NCBI GenBank assembly: GCA_025210375.1
Contig: JAOASB010000023.1
Coordinates: 1 to 64,000, forward strand
Origin: Maledivibacter sp.
GTDB taxonomy: Bacteria; Bacillota; Clostridia; Peptostreptococcales; Caminicellaceae
Direction: 5' to 3'
DNA length: 64,000 nucleotides
Shown here: piece by piece, positions 49,706 through 58,710 of the stretch
Numbering within the stretch: the first letter of the stretch is position 1
Layout of the letters: each line of letters opens with the position of its first letter
The notes under the pieces: generated by a model
What the model was told of the DNA's origin: nothing
What the model saw: the letters and a program-made list of their open reading frames with translations, nothing else
Databases searched by the model: none
Program-made: the position numbers and the translations under genes

Positions 49706-51067
49706 TCATCTAGTATATCTATTATTAACTTTTTCCTGCCATTTTCCTTCCATATATATAGCCATTCCTATACAACAAATAATAAAATTACTAATAACCA
49801 TTGCGAACCATACGGATTTACTACCCAAATCAGTATGTTTTTTGAATAACAGTATCATTGGTATCCTTAGACCCCATAGCCTACCTAAATCCATAAACAT
49901 TGCATATATTGTATGCCCAGATCCTTGAAATGTCCCCATTAAACAATTAAAAATACCCATAAGGGGTAGTGTTGATGCTATCAATTTTAAATAGTATGTA
50001 CCTTGGGAAATAACTTCTTCTTCCTTAGCAAATATTCTTATTATACCCTCTGAAGTAGGGACAAGGATAATAGCTCCTATTATCATAAACAAAACCGATA
50101 TTGATAAGCTCTTCTTGAAAGCCTCCTTTGCTCTACTTTTATTGTTAGCTCCAAGATTTTGACCAATAATCGTCGCTAAAGCGCTTCCAATTCCCATTAC
50201 AGGCATGAGTACCAGTGAATTGATTCTATTTCCAATTCCAAATGCAGCTAAAGTAAAGTCACCAAATGATACAACAAAAACATTAAGTATTATAAATCCA
50301 ATGGCTGAACCAGCTTGTCCTAAGGACGCTGGTAAACCTATGCTTATAATTTTTTTGATTAATTTTTCTTTTAGCTTAAGACTCTTTGTCGTAATATATA
50401 TTCCATCTTTTTTAAAGAAAAGTAGATATAAAATATAAAAGGAAAATACTGCTTTAGACAGTACAGTAGCCACAGCTGCTCCTCTAACTCCAAGGTTCAA
50501 AGTAAATATAAATAATGGGTCTAAAACAATATTTAATACAACACTACCTACATTTATAATCATAGGAGTTAGTGTATCACCTTGACCTTGTCTTATGGAA
50601 GTAAAAACATATACTATATATAAAATTGGGATATCAAAAAACATTATACTTAAGTATTGCTTACTATAAACAAACAAGTCGCCCTTAGCTCCCATCATAT
50701 TGACTATACTAGGAGTAAGAATAAATCCAAAGGTAGAAAAGATCAATGATACTATTATTGAAAATGTAAATAACTGTCCAGCAATTTCGTTTGCTTCCTT
50801 GTTTTCCTTAGCTCCAATATGCTGGGATATCAAGGCAGTTCCTGCAATATTCATACCCATTCCTAAGGATATAATTAAAAATAATACAGGCCAAACAAAG
50901 GATGTGGCAGCAAATTCAATTTCACCTAGTCTACTCACCCAAAACGTATCAGCTAAATTATATAGGGTCTGAGATAAATTATTAAACATAATGGGCAGAG
51001 CCAAAGTGAAAATGACCTTTGTCATATTCTCCTCAAGGATAAATGTTCTTTTCTGTAAATGCTTCAT
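49706..51067 (-). CDS. MATE family efflux transporter
   Basis: The start is the ATG at 51067 behind TGGAGGTAAA; 453 aa. Twelve membrane helices in two bundles of six are visible, with the family motifs ALPIMFNNLSQTLYNLADTF and FGIGNRINSLVLMPVMGIG. It belongs to the DinF/NorM-like group that expels drugs or organic cations with a sodium or proton gradient. Substrate unknown. It stands alone with its own terminator. Confidence 0.92.
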   Translation of the reverse strand: MKHLQKRTFILEENMTKVIFTLALPIMFNNLSQTLYNLADTFWVSRLGEIEFAATSFVWPVLFLIISLGMGMNIAGTALISQHIGAKENKEANEIAGQLFTFSIIVSLIFSTFGFILTPSIVNMMGAKGDLFVYSKQYLSIMFFDIPILYIVYVFTSIRQGQGDTLTPMIINVGSVVLNIVLDPLFIFTLNLGVRGAAVATVLSKAVFSFYILYLLFFKKDGIYITTKSLKLKEKLIKKIISIGLPASLGQAGSAIGFIILNVFVVSFGDFTLAAFGIGNRINSLVLMPVMGIGSALATIIGQNLGANNKSRAKEAFKKSLSISVLFMIIGAIILVPTSEGIIRIFAKEEEVISQGTYYLKLIASTLPLMGIFNCLMGTFQGSGHTIYAMFMDLGRLWGLRIPMILLFKKHTDLGSKSVWFAMVISNFIICCIGMAIYMEGKWQEKVNNRYTR

Positions 51068-51400
51068 TTTACCTCCAGTTTTCAAATTATTGTAATAATA
51101 TATTATATCATTACTCCTATATATTTAATATTATTTTTATATACAAATATAATGTAGTCTAGGGACTTATATGATACCTGTAAATATTTTTTCAATATAA
51201 AATCTAATAAGGAAATCAATCTATAATTCCAAATGTTATTAATATTTATTCATTTATAATTATGCAATTTCCTCAATCATAAAAGAAGGATTTTGTGATT
51301 TAATGTCTAATATAATATTAATCATATATTTTTATTGGGAGTAATACTTACTTCTTATTTATTTTTCTAATAAACTTTTATACAATAGGAGCTGTATACC
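51068..51400. other. spacer between MATE and Hpt genes
   Basis: It contains an isolated MITE terminus at 51258-51276 (AATTATGCAATTTCCTCAA) without the rest of the element, and promoter-like TA-rich sequence. Nothing else was recognised. Confidence 0.45.
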
Positions 51401-51757
51401 ATGGATTACAACTCAAACTACGATCTTTTCGCATTATCTAAAGACATTGAAATAGATATTGAGGATATGGTGGATATATTCAACATATATTTTATAGAGG
51501 TTAACGATCTCATCTTAAACCTAAGGCATTTAAGTCACAACGAGGATTGGGATAAATTTCAAAAATTGCTCCACAATCTCAAAGGCATCTCTATTAATCT
51601 AAAACTTACAGATATATATGAAATGGCAGTAAACTTTGAAAATCTCATAAAAATACAAAACTTTGATCTAATAAACTGTCATATAAATGAATTACAGAAC
51701 TTAGTTTCTAGAGCCAAGCTAGATATTAATAAATTTTTCTCATACAATAAAATTTAA
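51401..51757 (+). CDS. stand-alone Hpt phosphotransfer protein
   Basis: The protein is 118 aa, helical, with the phosphorylatable H58 in LLHNLKGISINL (HxLKG motif). Hpt proteins relay phosphate between receiver domains. The next gene (104 bp downstream) is a single-domain receiver and the convergent neighbour is a hybrid kinase with receiver, so the three parts of a His-Asp-His-Asp relay are together. The ATG follows AATAGGAGCTGTATACC. Confidence 0.88.
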   Translation: MDYNSNYDLFALSKDIEIDIEDMVDIFNIYFIEVNDLILNLRHLSHNEDWDKFQKLLHNLKGISINLKLTDIYEMAVNFENLIKIQNFDLINCHINELQNLVSRAKLDINKFFSYNKI

Positions 51758-51861
51758 CTTTCATTAATTTTGAAATTTTTAAAGATGATCCAAATATTTT
51801 CAAACTTCCTATGAATGATATGGGTGTAAGGATAAATCTTAATACGGGGTGTTATTATTTT

Positions 51862-52242
51862 ATGTTAAAGAATAAAAAAATACTAATTGTTGACGATTCT
51901 ATTTCATTTAGACAAATTATTAAGACCATGTTAAATGATACTGGTGCAGTTATATGTGAAGCTGGTAGCGAATTTGGAATGTATAATTTAATTGACGAAT
52001 ATGGAACACTAGTGGATATAATTATTATGGATTTATCTTTAAAATATGAGAATGGTTTGAATCTAATTAAAAAGCTACGTGAAATCCATAGATATAAGGA
52101 CATACCTGTGATTATTATTACTCAACACACTTCAAAACATTATGTTTTTGAAGCAAAGAAACTGGGAGTAAAACACTATATAAAAAAGCCAATTAATAAG
52201 ACTATATTAATAGACAGGATTACCGAGGTTTTCACAGTTTAA
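51862..52242 (+). CDS. single-domain response regulator (CheY-like)
   Basis: The start is the ATG at 51862 with GGGGTG ten bases upstream; 126 aa. The receiver fold has the acidic pair D11-D12, the phosphate acceptor D57 in IIIMDLSL, a Thr in VIIITQHTSK and the conserved Lys in YIKKPINK. No output domain is present. It follows the Hpt gene and faces the hybrid kinase gene; it is probably the terminal acceptor of that relay or works by protein contact. Confidence 0.88.
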   Translation: MLKNKKILIVDDSISFRQIIKTMLNDTGAVICEAGSEFGMYNLIDEYGTLVDIIIMDLSLKYENGLNLIKKLREIHRYKDIPVIIITQHTSKHYVFEAKKLGVKHYIKKPINKTILIDRITEVFTV

Positions 52243-52248
52243 ATTTTA

Positions 52249-52288
52249 AATGACCACTTGCCCCAATATAGGACAAGTGGTCATTTTT
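52249..52288. terminator. bidirectional terminator between receiver and hybrid kinase genes
   Basis: AATGACCACTTG (52249-52260) pairs with CAAGTGGTCATT (52274-52285), followed by TTT on the plus side and by A-rich sequence on the other. Confidence 0.85.
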
Positions 52289-54483
52289 CATACATATTTA
52301 TTCATTATTTCAGCAATATTAGAATATATAACTGGTTTAGATATGAAATCATCCATACCACTATTTAAACATTTTTGGCGATCTTCTTCCATGGCATTAG
52401 CTGTTAAAGCAATTATAGGTGTACTTATTCCCTTTTTTCTTATTTCTATTGTAGTTTCATATCCATCTAAAATAGGCATCTGTATGTCCATAAATATTAT
52501 ATCAAAGTTTTTATTTTCTAATTCTTGTAATACCATTTGTCCATCCTCCGCTATAGTAACCTCCCAGCCCCTTTTCACAAACATTTTTTTCATTATCAAT
52601 TGATTGACCTTATTATCCTCTGCTAGTAGTATATTTATATCCTTCATCCCATTAATAATAGGTACCTTTACTTTTTCTTTAGTTTTTATATATTGATCCG
52701 AGGTATGAAATGGTATATTTATGGAAAATTTACTGCCCTTATTTAGTTCGCTTTCTACCTTTATACTTCCCTTCATTAGCTCTACTAATCTTTTGACTAT
52801 AGCCAAGCCCAAACCAGTTCCACCGTATTTCCTAGTTCTTGAACTATCAATCTGTTCAAAGCTATTAAAAAGATTCTTGATTTTTTCTTTTGGTATTCCT
52901 ATACCCGTATCCTTGATCACAAATTGCAATACTATCTCTTCACTATTCTTCTTTATACCTTTTACAGTAGCCTCTATACATCCTTTATTAGGAGTAAACT
53001 TAACTGAGTTACTGATTAAATTACTAATTATCTGTCTTAACCTCAAGGGGTCTCCCACTAACATATCTGGTATTTCTTTATCTATATCCCATGATAAATT
53101 GATGTTTTTTTCACTAGCTTGATATGAAAAGATTTTTACGATATCTTTAACCATCTTCTTTACATTGAAATCAGTATTCTCCAGTTCCATTTTCCCCGCT
53201 TCGACTTTAGAATAGTCTAGTATATCATTTAGAATAGTTAAAAGTGCATGTGCTGAATTCTTCATAATTTCCAAATTTGCTTTTTGCTCTTCATCTATTT
53301 GGCTGCTTTTCATCAAATCAATCATTCCTAAAACACCATTCATAGGTGTTCTTATTTCATGACTCATATTTGCTAGGAAATTACTCTTTGCTCTATTTGC
53401 CGCTTCCGCTTTCTCCCTAGAGGCTCTCAGCTGTTCCATAATCCTTTTATGCTCTGTAATATCATGAAGTAATATTAGACTACCTATGGCTTTATTTCTC
53501 TTATCATAAATCTGAGTATCCCTTAACTCAAAATATCTCTTTTCATCTTTATAAGTTAAAATAATATTTTTATCTACTATTTCAATATTTCTATCGGTTA
53601 ATCCCATTAATTTCGACAAAATTTCAGATGCTGAACTCCCAATAATTTTGAATTCATTATGTCCTAATATTTTTTTTGCCGAAAAATTCATATCAACAAT
53701 ACGCTTATTATTATCTAAAACAATAACCATATCTTCAATACTTTCAAAGACAAGTTCTCTAGCAATAGGTACTAAGTCTAATAATTTATATCTAAATAGT
53801 CCCCAAAAAATAATTATACCCGTTAAAGAAAAAGCCAATGGAGTTATATCCACATATATGACGTCTTTGTAGAATAAAAGATACAAAATATTCCATATAA
53901 GTGGAATCGATGTACCAGCTATAATAACTCTGGCTTGTTTACGATATAGTTTAGGTAAATTGATAAACTTTACTAATAAAAGAATTAATCCCGCCCATAT
54001 AAGTAGATAGGAATAGATTGCATTAAACCAAAACCATACCCCTAGCTTGGAATTAATGATTTCAACATTATCGATTTTTATAAATTGTATACTTTCTCTA
54101 AATAATCCATGAAAACCATTGGTTATCATAATTATTAAAGTCAATACTGGTATAATCATAAGTAAAAGAATAGTTCTCTTGTCATGTAATTTTTTTCTAT
54201 TAGTATATTCTCCCACAAGTGATAAAAAAGCAACTGGTACTATTACAATACCTACATGCTTTAGCTCATGCCAAAAAAATATAGTATTATGGCTAGTACT
54301 AAATATTTGAATCAATTGACATAAAGTCCAATGGGTGATAGCCATCATCAAAGCTGGAAGTGATTTGGGGCCTTTATTTCGTTTTCTCTTATATGATATA
54401 TATGTTATTATGCTGGATACCAGTGTTGCAAGAAAAAGTAGGAATATGTATATTTTTATATTCACAGCCTCGCCTTCTTTCAT
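52288..54483 (-). CDS. hybrid sensor histidine kinase with 7-TM input, PAS and receiver domains
   Basis: The protein is 731 aa. Seven hydrophobic helices (about 7-220) form a 7TM histidine-kinase N-terminal sensor. A PAS domain (about 235-345), a short coiled coil and the HisKA domain with H375 in MSHEIRTPMNG follow. The ATPase domain has DTGIGIPKEKI and GTGLGLAIVKRL. A C-terminal receiver (about 610-728) has the acceptor Asp near 667 in FMDIQMPILDGYE. It is convergent with the Hpt and receiver genes. The start at 54483 follows AGGTTTGAA; a GTG at 54465 behind GAAGGCGAGG is an alternative. Confidence 0.92.
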   Translation of the reverse strand: MKEGEAVNIKIYIFLLFLATLVSSIITYISYKRKRNKGPKSLPALMMAITHWTLCQLIQIFSTSHNTIFFWHELKHVGIVIVPVAFLSLVGEYTNRKKLHDKRTILLLMIIPVLTLIIMITNGFHGLFRESIQFIKIDNVEIINSKLGVWFWFNAIYSYLLIWAGLILLLVKFINLPKLYRKQARVIIAGTSIPLIWNILYLLFYKDVIYVDITPLAFSLTGIIIFWGLFRYKLLDLVPIARELVFESIEDMVIVLDNNKRIVDMNFSAKKILGHNEFKIIGSSASEILSKLMGLTDRNIEIVDKNIILTYKDEKRYFELRDTQIYDKRNKAIGSLILLHDITEHKRIMEQLRASREKAEAANRAKSNFLANMSHEIRTPMNGVLGMIDLMKSSQIDEEQKANLEIMKNSAHALLTILNDILDYSKVEAGKMELENTDFNVKKMVKDIVKIFSYQASEKNINLSWDIDKEIPDMLVGDPLRLRQIISNLISNSVKFTPNKGCIEATVKGIKKNSEEIVLQFVIKDTGIGIPKEKIKNLFNSFEQIDSSRTRKYGGTGLGLAIVKRLVELMKGSIKVESELNKGSKFSINIPFHTSDQYIKTKEKVKVPIINGMKDINILLAEDNKVNQLIMKKMFVKRGWEVTIAEDGQMVLQELENKNFDIIFMDIQMPILDGYETTIEIRKKGISTPIIALTANAMEEDRQKCLNSGMDDFISKPVIYSNIAEIMNKYV

Positions 54484-54590
54484 TTCAAACCTATACCTTA
54501 TGTATATTCTCTATAATTTGACAAAATCCTCTATCCATGCTTTCATCTAAATATTACCATATTAATTCTTTTTTTAACTGGTCATATTAA

Positions 54591-54612
54591 TATAGAGATT
54601 CCAGTCGAAACT
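54591..54612. repeat. terminus of the 104-bp family only
   Basis: TATAGAGATTCCAGTCGAAA matches the left module of the family, then similarity stops at the ribosome site of the next gene. Solo end. Confidence 0.55.
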
Positions 54613-54630
54613 AATCAAGGAGATGAACTT

Positions 54631-54837
54631 ATGAAGAAAAATGTAGGCGATTTAGATGCTTTTCTACGGATAACGGCAGGTCTATCAATGCTTGGGATGG
54701 GCATAAAAAGAAATTCAAATTCTTTTATTCTATTAGGTTCTATGAAGGTTGCTGAAGGTATAACTAGATTTTGTCCTTTATTTCATCTAATGGGGATTTC
54801 TACAAAGGAAGATGATGAAATTGAAGTAATGTTTTAA
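54631..54837 (+). CDS. DUF2892 family small membrane protein
   Basis: The product is 68 aa with two short hydrophobic segments (about 12-24 and 29-45) and the family pattern NVGDLDAFLRITAG near the start and GITRFCPLFHLMG near the end. In other bacteria this domain is fused to rhodanese or found beside thiol and metal stress genes; function unproven. ATCAAGGAGATGAACTT precedes the ATG. The next small gene follows after 45 bp. Confidence 0.85.
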   Translation: MKKNVGDLDAFLRITAGLSMLGMGIKRNSNSFILLGSMKVAEGITRFCPLFHLMGISTKEDDEIEVMF

Positions 54838-54882
54838 TTTTCTTATGGTACTTAAACTATTTAATTTATGGGGTGAATAACT

Positions 54883-55116
54883 ATGAATCTTAAATATAAT
54901 GGCAGTGGTGATTCAAAAGAAAATGCCATATATTTTACTAATGCCATGACCTTCGTTGATCATATGGAAATGCAAAGGGAATATATTAGACAAAACAACC
55001 TTAACATCAATAGGATAAACAGCTGCGGAAATGTAAAAGACCGATATATGTATGATATATATGAAACCGAAAATGGAAACATATGGTTTAAGGTTCCAAA
55101 TAATATTATTGAATAG
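54883..55116 (+). CDS. small hypothetical protein, 77 aa
   Basis: GGGGTGAATAACT precedes the ATG. The product is soluble and acidic-basic mixed, with DRYMYDIYETENGNIWFKV at the end, which looks like a short beta hairpin. No family was recognised. It lies 45 bp after the DUF2892 gene and ends at a strong terminator, so the two likely form one transcription unit. Confidence 0.7.
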   Translation: MNLKYNGSGDSKENAIYFTNAMTFVDHMEMQREYIRQNNLNINRINSCGNVKDRYMYDIYETENGNIWFKVPNNIIE

Positions 55117-55117
55117 G

Positions 55118-55160
55118 AAAAGCTTTGATTTGAGTTTAAACTCTAAATCAAAGCTTTTTT
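55118..55160. terminator. bidirectional terminator at the end of the nucleoside importer operon
   Basis: AAAAGCTTTGATTTGAGTTT pairs with AACTCTAAATCAAAGCTTTT with one mismatch, flanked by T-rich and A-rich sequence. It ends both the 77-aa gene and the convergent importer operon. Confidence 0.85.
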
Positions 55161-56092
55161 TATCTTTCCTCTCTAAAGTAAGGATTCCCCAGTCCCTTTG
55201 GCCCCATATGCTCTTTACTCTTCTTTGTAGAAACAATTATTAATACTAATATTGTTACAACATAGGGAAGCATATCAATTATATATTGAGATATCTTTAT
55301 ATCGTATTTTTGGAGTCTAAAGCCTATTATATCAAGACCCCCAAAGAAGTATGAGGCGATAAGGGCTTTATATGGACTCCAAGTACAAAAAATAACTAAT
55401 GCCACTGCAATCCAACCCCTTCCAGCCGTAACATTTTCCTGCCAGGCTGGTACATAAACTAATGATAGATAAGCACCTCCTAATCCACATAATGCTCCAC
55501 CCATTAGTATATGAATATATTTATAAAGATCAACGTTTATTCCACTTGCATCGGCAGCAGACGGATTTTCACCCACCATCCTAAGGTTCAGTCCTTTTCT
55601 AGTATGGTATAGATATATTCCTAAAATAATTGCAATAAGATATCCTAAATAAACAAATAGATTATGATTAAATACTGCCTCTCCTAAATAGGGTATGTTC
55701 CCTATTCCCGGTAGTTTTATGGGTTTAAAAAACTCCTTTATATTATTGGGAACAATCTCTCCAACTAAAACTTTTCCAGCAAAGCTGGAGACCCCAGTAC
55801 CCAGTATAGTTAAAGATAACCCTGTAACAACTTGATTTGCTTTTAAAGTAATGGTTAAAAAGGCAAACACAAGGGCGGTAAGAGCCCCTGCTGCTGCTGC
55901 TCCCAGCAAAGATAAAATAGGACTTGAGGTTATAAGTCCAAATTGGAATCCAACAACTGCTCCTACTAGCATCATACCTTCTACTCCAAGATTCAGATTA
56001 CCTGATTTTTCAGTCATTATCTCTCCTAAAGTCGCAAATAATAGGGGCGTACCCGATTGTATCGCCGCATTTAAAAACGAAACTACATCCAT
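55160..56092 (-). CDS. nucleoside ABC transporter permease (NupQ/YufQ-like)
   Basis: The protein is 310 aa with about eight to nine membrane helices, a BPD_transp_2-type permease. Motifs LNLGVEGMMLVGAVVGF and NPSAADASGINV (coupling segment) match the BmpA-linked nucleoside importers. It is the last gene of xpt-bmp-nupO-nupP-nupQ, 4 bp after the other permease gene. It forms the membrane channel with that protein for guanosine or other nucleosides. GAAAGGGGTGTAGGGAA precedes the ATG. Confidence 0.9.
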   Translation of the reverse strand: MDVVSFLNAAIQSGTPLLFATLGEIMTEKSGNLNLGVEGMMLVGAVVGFQFGLITSSPILSLLGAAAAGALTALVFAFLTITLKANQVVTGLSLTILGTGVSSFAGKVLVGEIVPNNIKEFFKPIKLPGIGNIPYLGEAVFNHNLFVYLGYLIAIILGIYLYHTRKGLNLRMVGENPSAADASGINVDLYKYIHILMGGALCGLGGAYLSLVYVPAWQENVTAGRGWIAVALVIFCTWSPYKALIASYFFGGLDIIGFRLQKYDIKISQYIIDMLPYVVTILVLIIVSTKKSKEHMGPKGLGNPYFREER

Positions 56093-56096
56093 TTCC

Positions 56097-57191
56097 CTAC
56101 ACCCCTTTCCTTATTTTACTGCTGTGATATGAGCTTTCTTTATCTAATATTAATTTATAACTTACAAAGAATTCACTCCCTAATACAAACATGAGAATCA
56201 TTCCCTGCAGTATCTGAGCCGCCGATTGTGGAATTTGAAATGCTGTTTGTATATATGCTCCCCCCTGCACTAGGATTGCAAATAAAAATGATACCAATAA
56301 TATTAAAGGCGCACTAAGACTAGAAAGCCATGTAACAATTATCCCAGTATATCCTATCCCTCCAGATAGTTCAACTGACAATGTATTGTTTACAGCAGAT
56401 GCCTGTATCATTCCCGTAAGTCCACACAAGCCTCCACTAATGAGCATGGCTATTATGACTACTTTTCTAACATTCATCCCAGCATATCGCCCTGTATTTT
56501 CACTTTCACCTATAACACTAATTTCATATCCTTTTTTTGTATGGTGAATAAATGCATAGGTCAAAAATACTAAAATCACTGCAAATACCCATCCAATATG
56601 AATACCAAACAACTTTGGAAGTATGGCATTATCAGAAAAATTAGGTATTTTAGGAAATCCCAAGGCATTTGGGTCCTTCCAAGGCCCAAATTGGAGATAG
56701 GTTATCCACTTTATAGCAATATAATTCATCATTAGGGTAAATAGGGTTTCATTTGTACCATATTTTGATTTAAATATAGCTGGTATCAAAGCCCATATTC
56801 CTCCCCCTATTATCCCCGCAGCTATCATAATTATCAGCAGAATTGGCTTTGGCAAGCTTGGGAGCCTCAGTGCCACTAGGCTAGATAAAAATGCTCCCAT
56901 ATATATTTGTCCTTCTCCCCCTATATTCCAAAATTTCATTTTAAAAGCAACCAAAATACCTAGAGAAGTTACTACTAGGGGTATGGTTTTAATAATGGTC
57001 TCTTTAAATCTGTATAATGATCCAAAGGACCCATCCAACATGGAAATATAAACCTTGATTGGGTTATGCCCTAGAAACAATATAAAAAGCGTTGATGTAA
57101 GCAGTGCTAAAAAAATTGCTGCAAATCTAATTACTATAGCCTGGGTTTTATTAATATTCGTTTTTTTAACTACTCTAATCAATATTATCAT
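56097..57191 (-). CDS. nucleoside ABC transporter permease (NupP/YufP-like)
   Basis: The protein is 364 aa with about ten hydrophobic helices. MKFWNIGGEGQIYMGAFLSSL and GESENTGRYAGMNV are the conserved permease motifs. The gene overlaps the 3' end of the ATPase gene by 17 bp. The first ATG (57191) has AAGGA directly before it, too close for a normal site; a TTG at 57182, overlapping the ATPase stop, has better spacing and could be the true start. It pairs with the second permease encoded 4 bp downstream. Confidence 0.88.
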   Translation of the reverse strand: MIILIRVVKKTNINKTQAIVIRFAAIFLALLTSTLFILFLGHNPIKVYISMLDGSFGSLYRFKETIIKTIPLVVTSLGILVAFKMKFWNIGGEGQIYMGAFLSSLVALRLPSLPKPILLIIMIAAGIIGGGIWALIPAIFKSKYGTNETLFTLMMNYIAIKWITYLQFGPWKDPNALGFPKIPNFSDNAILPKLFGIHIGWVFAVILVFLTYAFIHHTKKGYEISVIGESENTGRYAGMNVRKVVIIAMLISGGLCGLTGMIQASAVNNTLSVELSGGIGYTGIIVTWLSSLSAPLILLVSFLFAILVQGGAYIQTAFQIPQSAAQILQGMILMFVLGSEFFVSYKLILDKESSYHSSKIRKGV

Positions 57192-58701
57192 TCCTTCGTA
57201 AAGTCTCTCCAGCCATCATTAGACCAAGTTCTTCCTTTGTGACAGTATTGGCATCAACTACACCTGTGATCTTTCCTTCACATAAAACAAGAATCCTATC
57301 ACAAAGCTCCATAAGTACATCAAGATCTTCTCCTATAAATAGTATTCCAACACCCTTTTTCTTTTGTTCGTTTAGAAGATCATATACTGTATATGCAGCC
57401 CCAATGTCTAAACCCCTAGCAGGATAAGCAGTGATTATTAAGCTAGGATTGGTTTCTATCTCTCTTCCCAATAGAACCTTCTGAATATTTCCACCTGAAA
57501 GCTTTCTAACGGGATGATTTATATCCGGCGTTGCAATATTTAATTTATTTACGATTTTATCTGCCTTTATTTTAGCGGGTTTTCTACTAAGTAAAACACC
57601 CTTTTGATTCTGATATTCTTTTAATAGAACATTATCGACTATATCCATGGATGCAATTAATCCCATTCCTAGCCTATCTTCGGGAATAAAACTCATGCTT
57701 ATTCCCATTTTAATTATATCCCTTGGATTTTTTCTAACTATACTTTGCCCCTTATAAATAATGTCACCTTCAGAAACTGAATGAAGCCCGGCTATAGACT
57801 CACAGAGTTCCTTCTGTCCACTTCCTGCTACTCCAGCTACACCTAGTATTTCTCCTGATTTAATATCAAAGCTTATATTATCCATAGCCTTTGTACCATC
57901 TTCATTGGTAGAAGAAAGTTTATTAACGCTCAATATAGTCTTTTTATTTTCAGTCTCTATCCTCTGAATGGATAAATCAAGGGAGCGTCCCACCATCATA
58001 TCCGCTAATTGCTTTGCACTTACATCCTGCTTATTAACTGTTTCAACAACTTCTCCCCTTCTAAGAACTGTGATTTTATCGCTTATCTCCATAACTTCAT
58101 TTAGTTTATGAGTTATTATTATTACCGAGCAACCTGCTTCCTTCATTTTTCTAATTATCTTAAAGAGTCCCTCTGTTTCTTGTGGGGTGAGTACAGCAGT
58201 TGGCTCGTCTAATATAAGCACCTCAGCTCCTCTATATAGCACCTTTAATATCTCTAATCTTTGTTTCTCTGCGACTGACATATTATAGACTTTTTTATCG
58301 GGAGATATCTCTAGTCCATATTTTTCGGATATATCTTTTATTTCCTTTGATAGCTTCTTACCATTTATAAAAAAACTTCCCCTTTGGCCTGCAATAATAT
58401 TTTCCTTTGCAGTTAAAACATCTACAAGCTTAAAGTGTTGATGTATCATACCTATTCCCATTGATATGGAATCCTTAGGTAGATTGAATTTAACCTTCTT
58501 ATTTTTTACAAAAATAGAACCACTGTCAGGGGTATAAATCCCTGACAGCATATTCATTAATGTACTCTTACCTGCTCCATTTTCTCCTAAAATAGAGTGA
58601 ATTTCTCCACTATAAAACTTTAAGCATATATCTTTATTTGCAATGACTTTACCAAAGGTCTTAGATATGTTGTGTATATCTATAAGTATATTTTTTTCCA
58701 T
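57175..58701 (-). CDS. nucleoside ABC transporter ATP-binding protein (NupO/YufO-like)
   Basis: The protein is 508 aa and has two ABC ATPase domains in one chain, as usual for sugar- and nucleoside-type importers. The first half has Walker A GENGAGKST, signature MSVAEKQRLEILK and LILDEPTAVLTP. The second half has a degenerate Walker A (GVAGSGQKELCE) and LSGGNIQKVLLGRE with the Walker B Asp/Glu altered to ITAYPARGLD, so only the first site is likely fully active. Start ATG behind AATAAGGTGATGAC. Confidence 0.92.
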   Translation of the reverse strand: MEKNILIDIHNISKTFGKVIANKDICLKFYSGEIHSILGENGAGKSTLMNMLSGIYTPDSGSIFVKNKKVKFNLPKDSISMGIGMIHQHFKLVDVLTAKENIIAGQRGSFFINGKKLSKEIKDISEKYGLEISPDKKVYNMSVAEKQRLEILKVLYRGAEVLILDEPTAVLTPQETEGLFKIIRKMKEAGCSVIIITHKLNEVMEISDKITVLRRGEVVETVNKQDVSAKQLADMMVGRSLDLSIQRIETENKKTILSVNKLSSTNEDGTKAMDNISFDIKSGEILGVAGVAGSGQKELCESIAGLHSVSEGDIIYKGQSIVRKNPRDIIKMGISMSFIPEDRLGMGLIASMDIVDNVLLKEYQNQKGVLLSRKPAKIKADKIVNKLNIATPDINHPVRKLSGGNIQKVLLGREIETNPSLIITAYPARGLDIGAAYTVYDLLNEQKKKGVGILFIGEDLDVLMELCDRILVLCEGKITGVVDANTVTKEELGLMMAGETLRRNDNID

Positions 58702-58710
58702 GTCATCACC

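Noticed and set aside
52721..53122. 133-codon plus-strand frame opposite the hybrid kinase
   Set aside because: It is a mirror of conserved HATPase coding sequence on the other strand and has no start signal.
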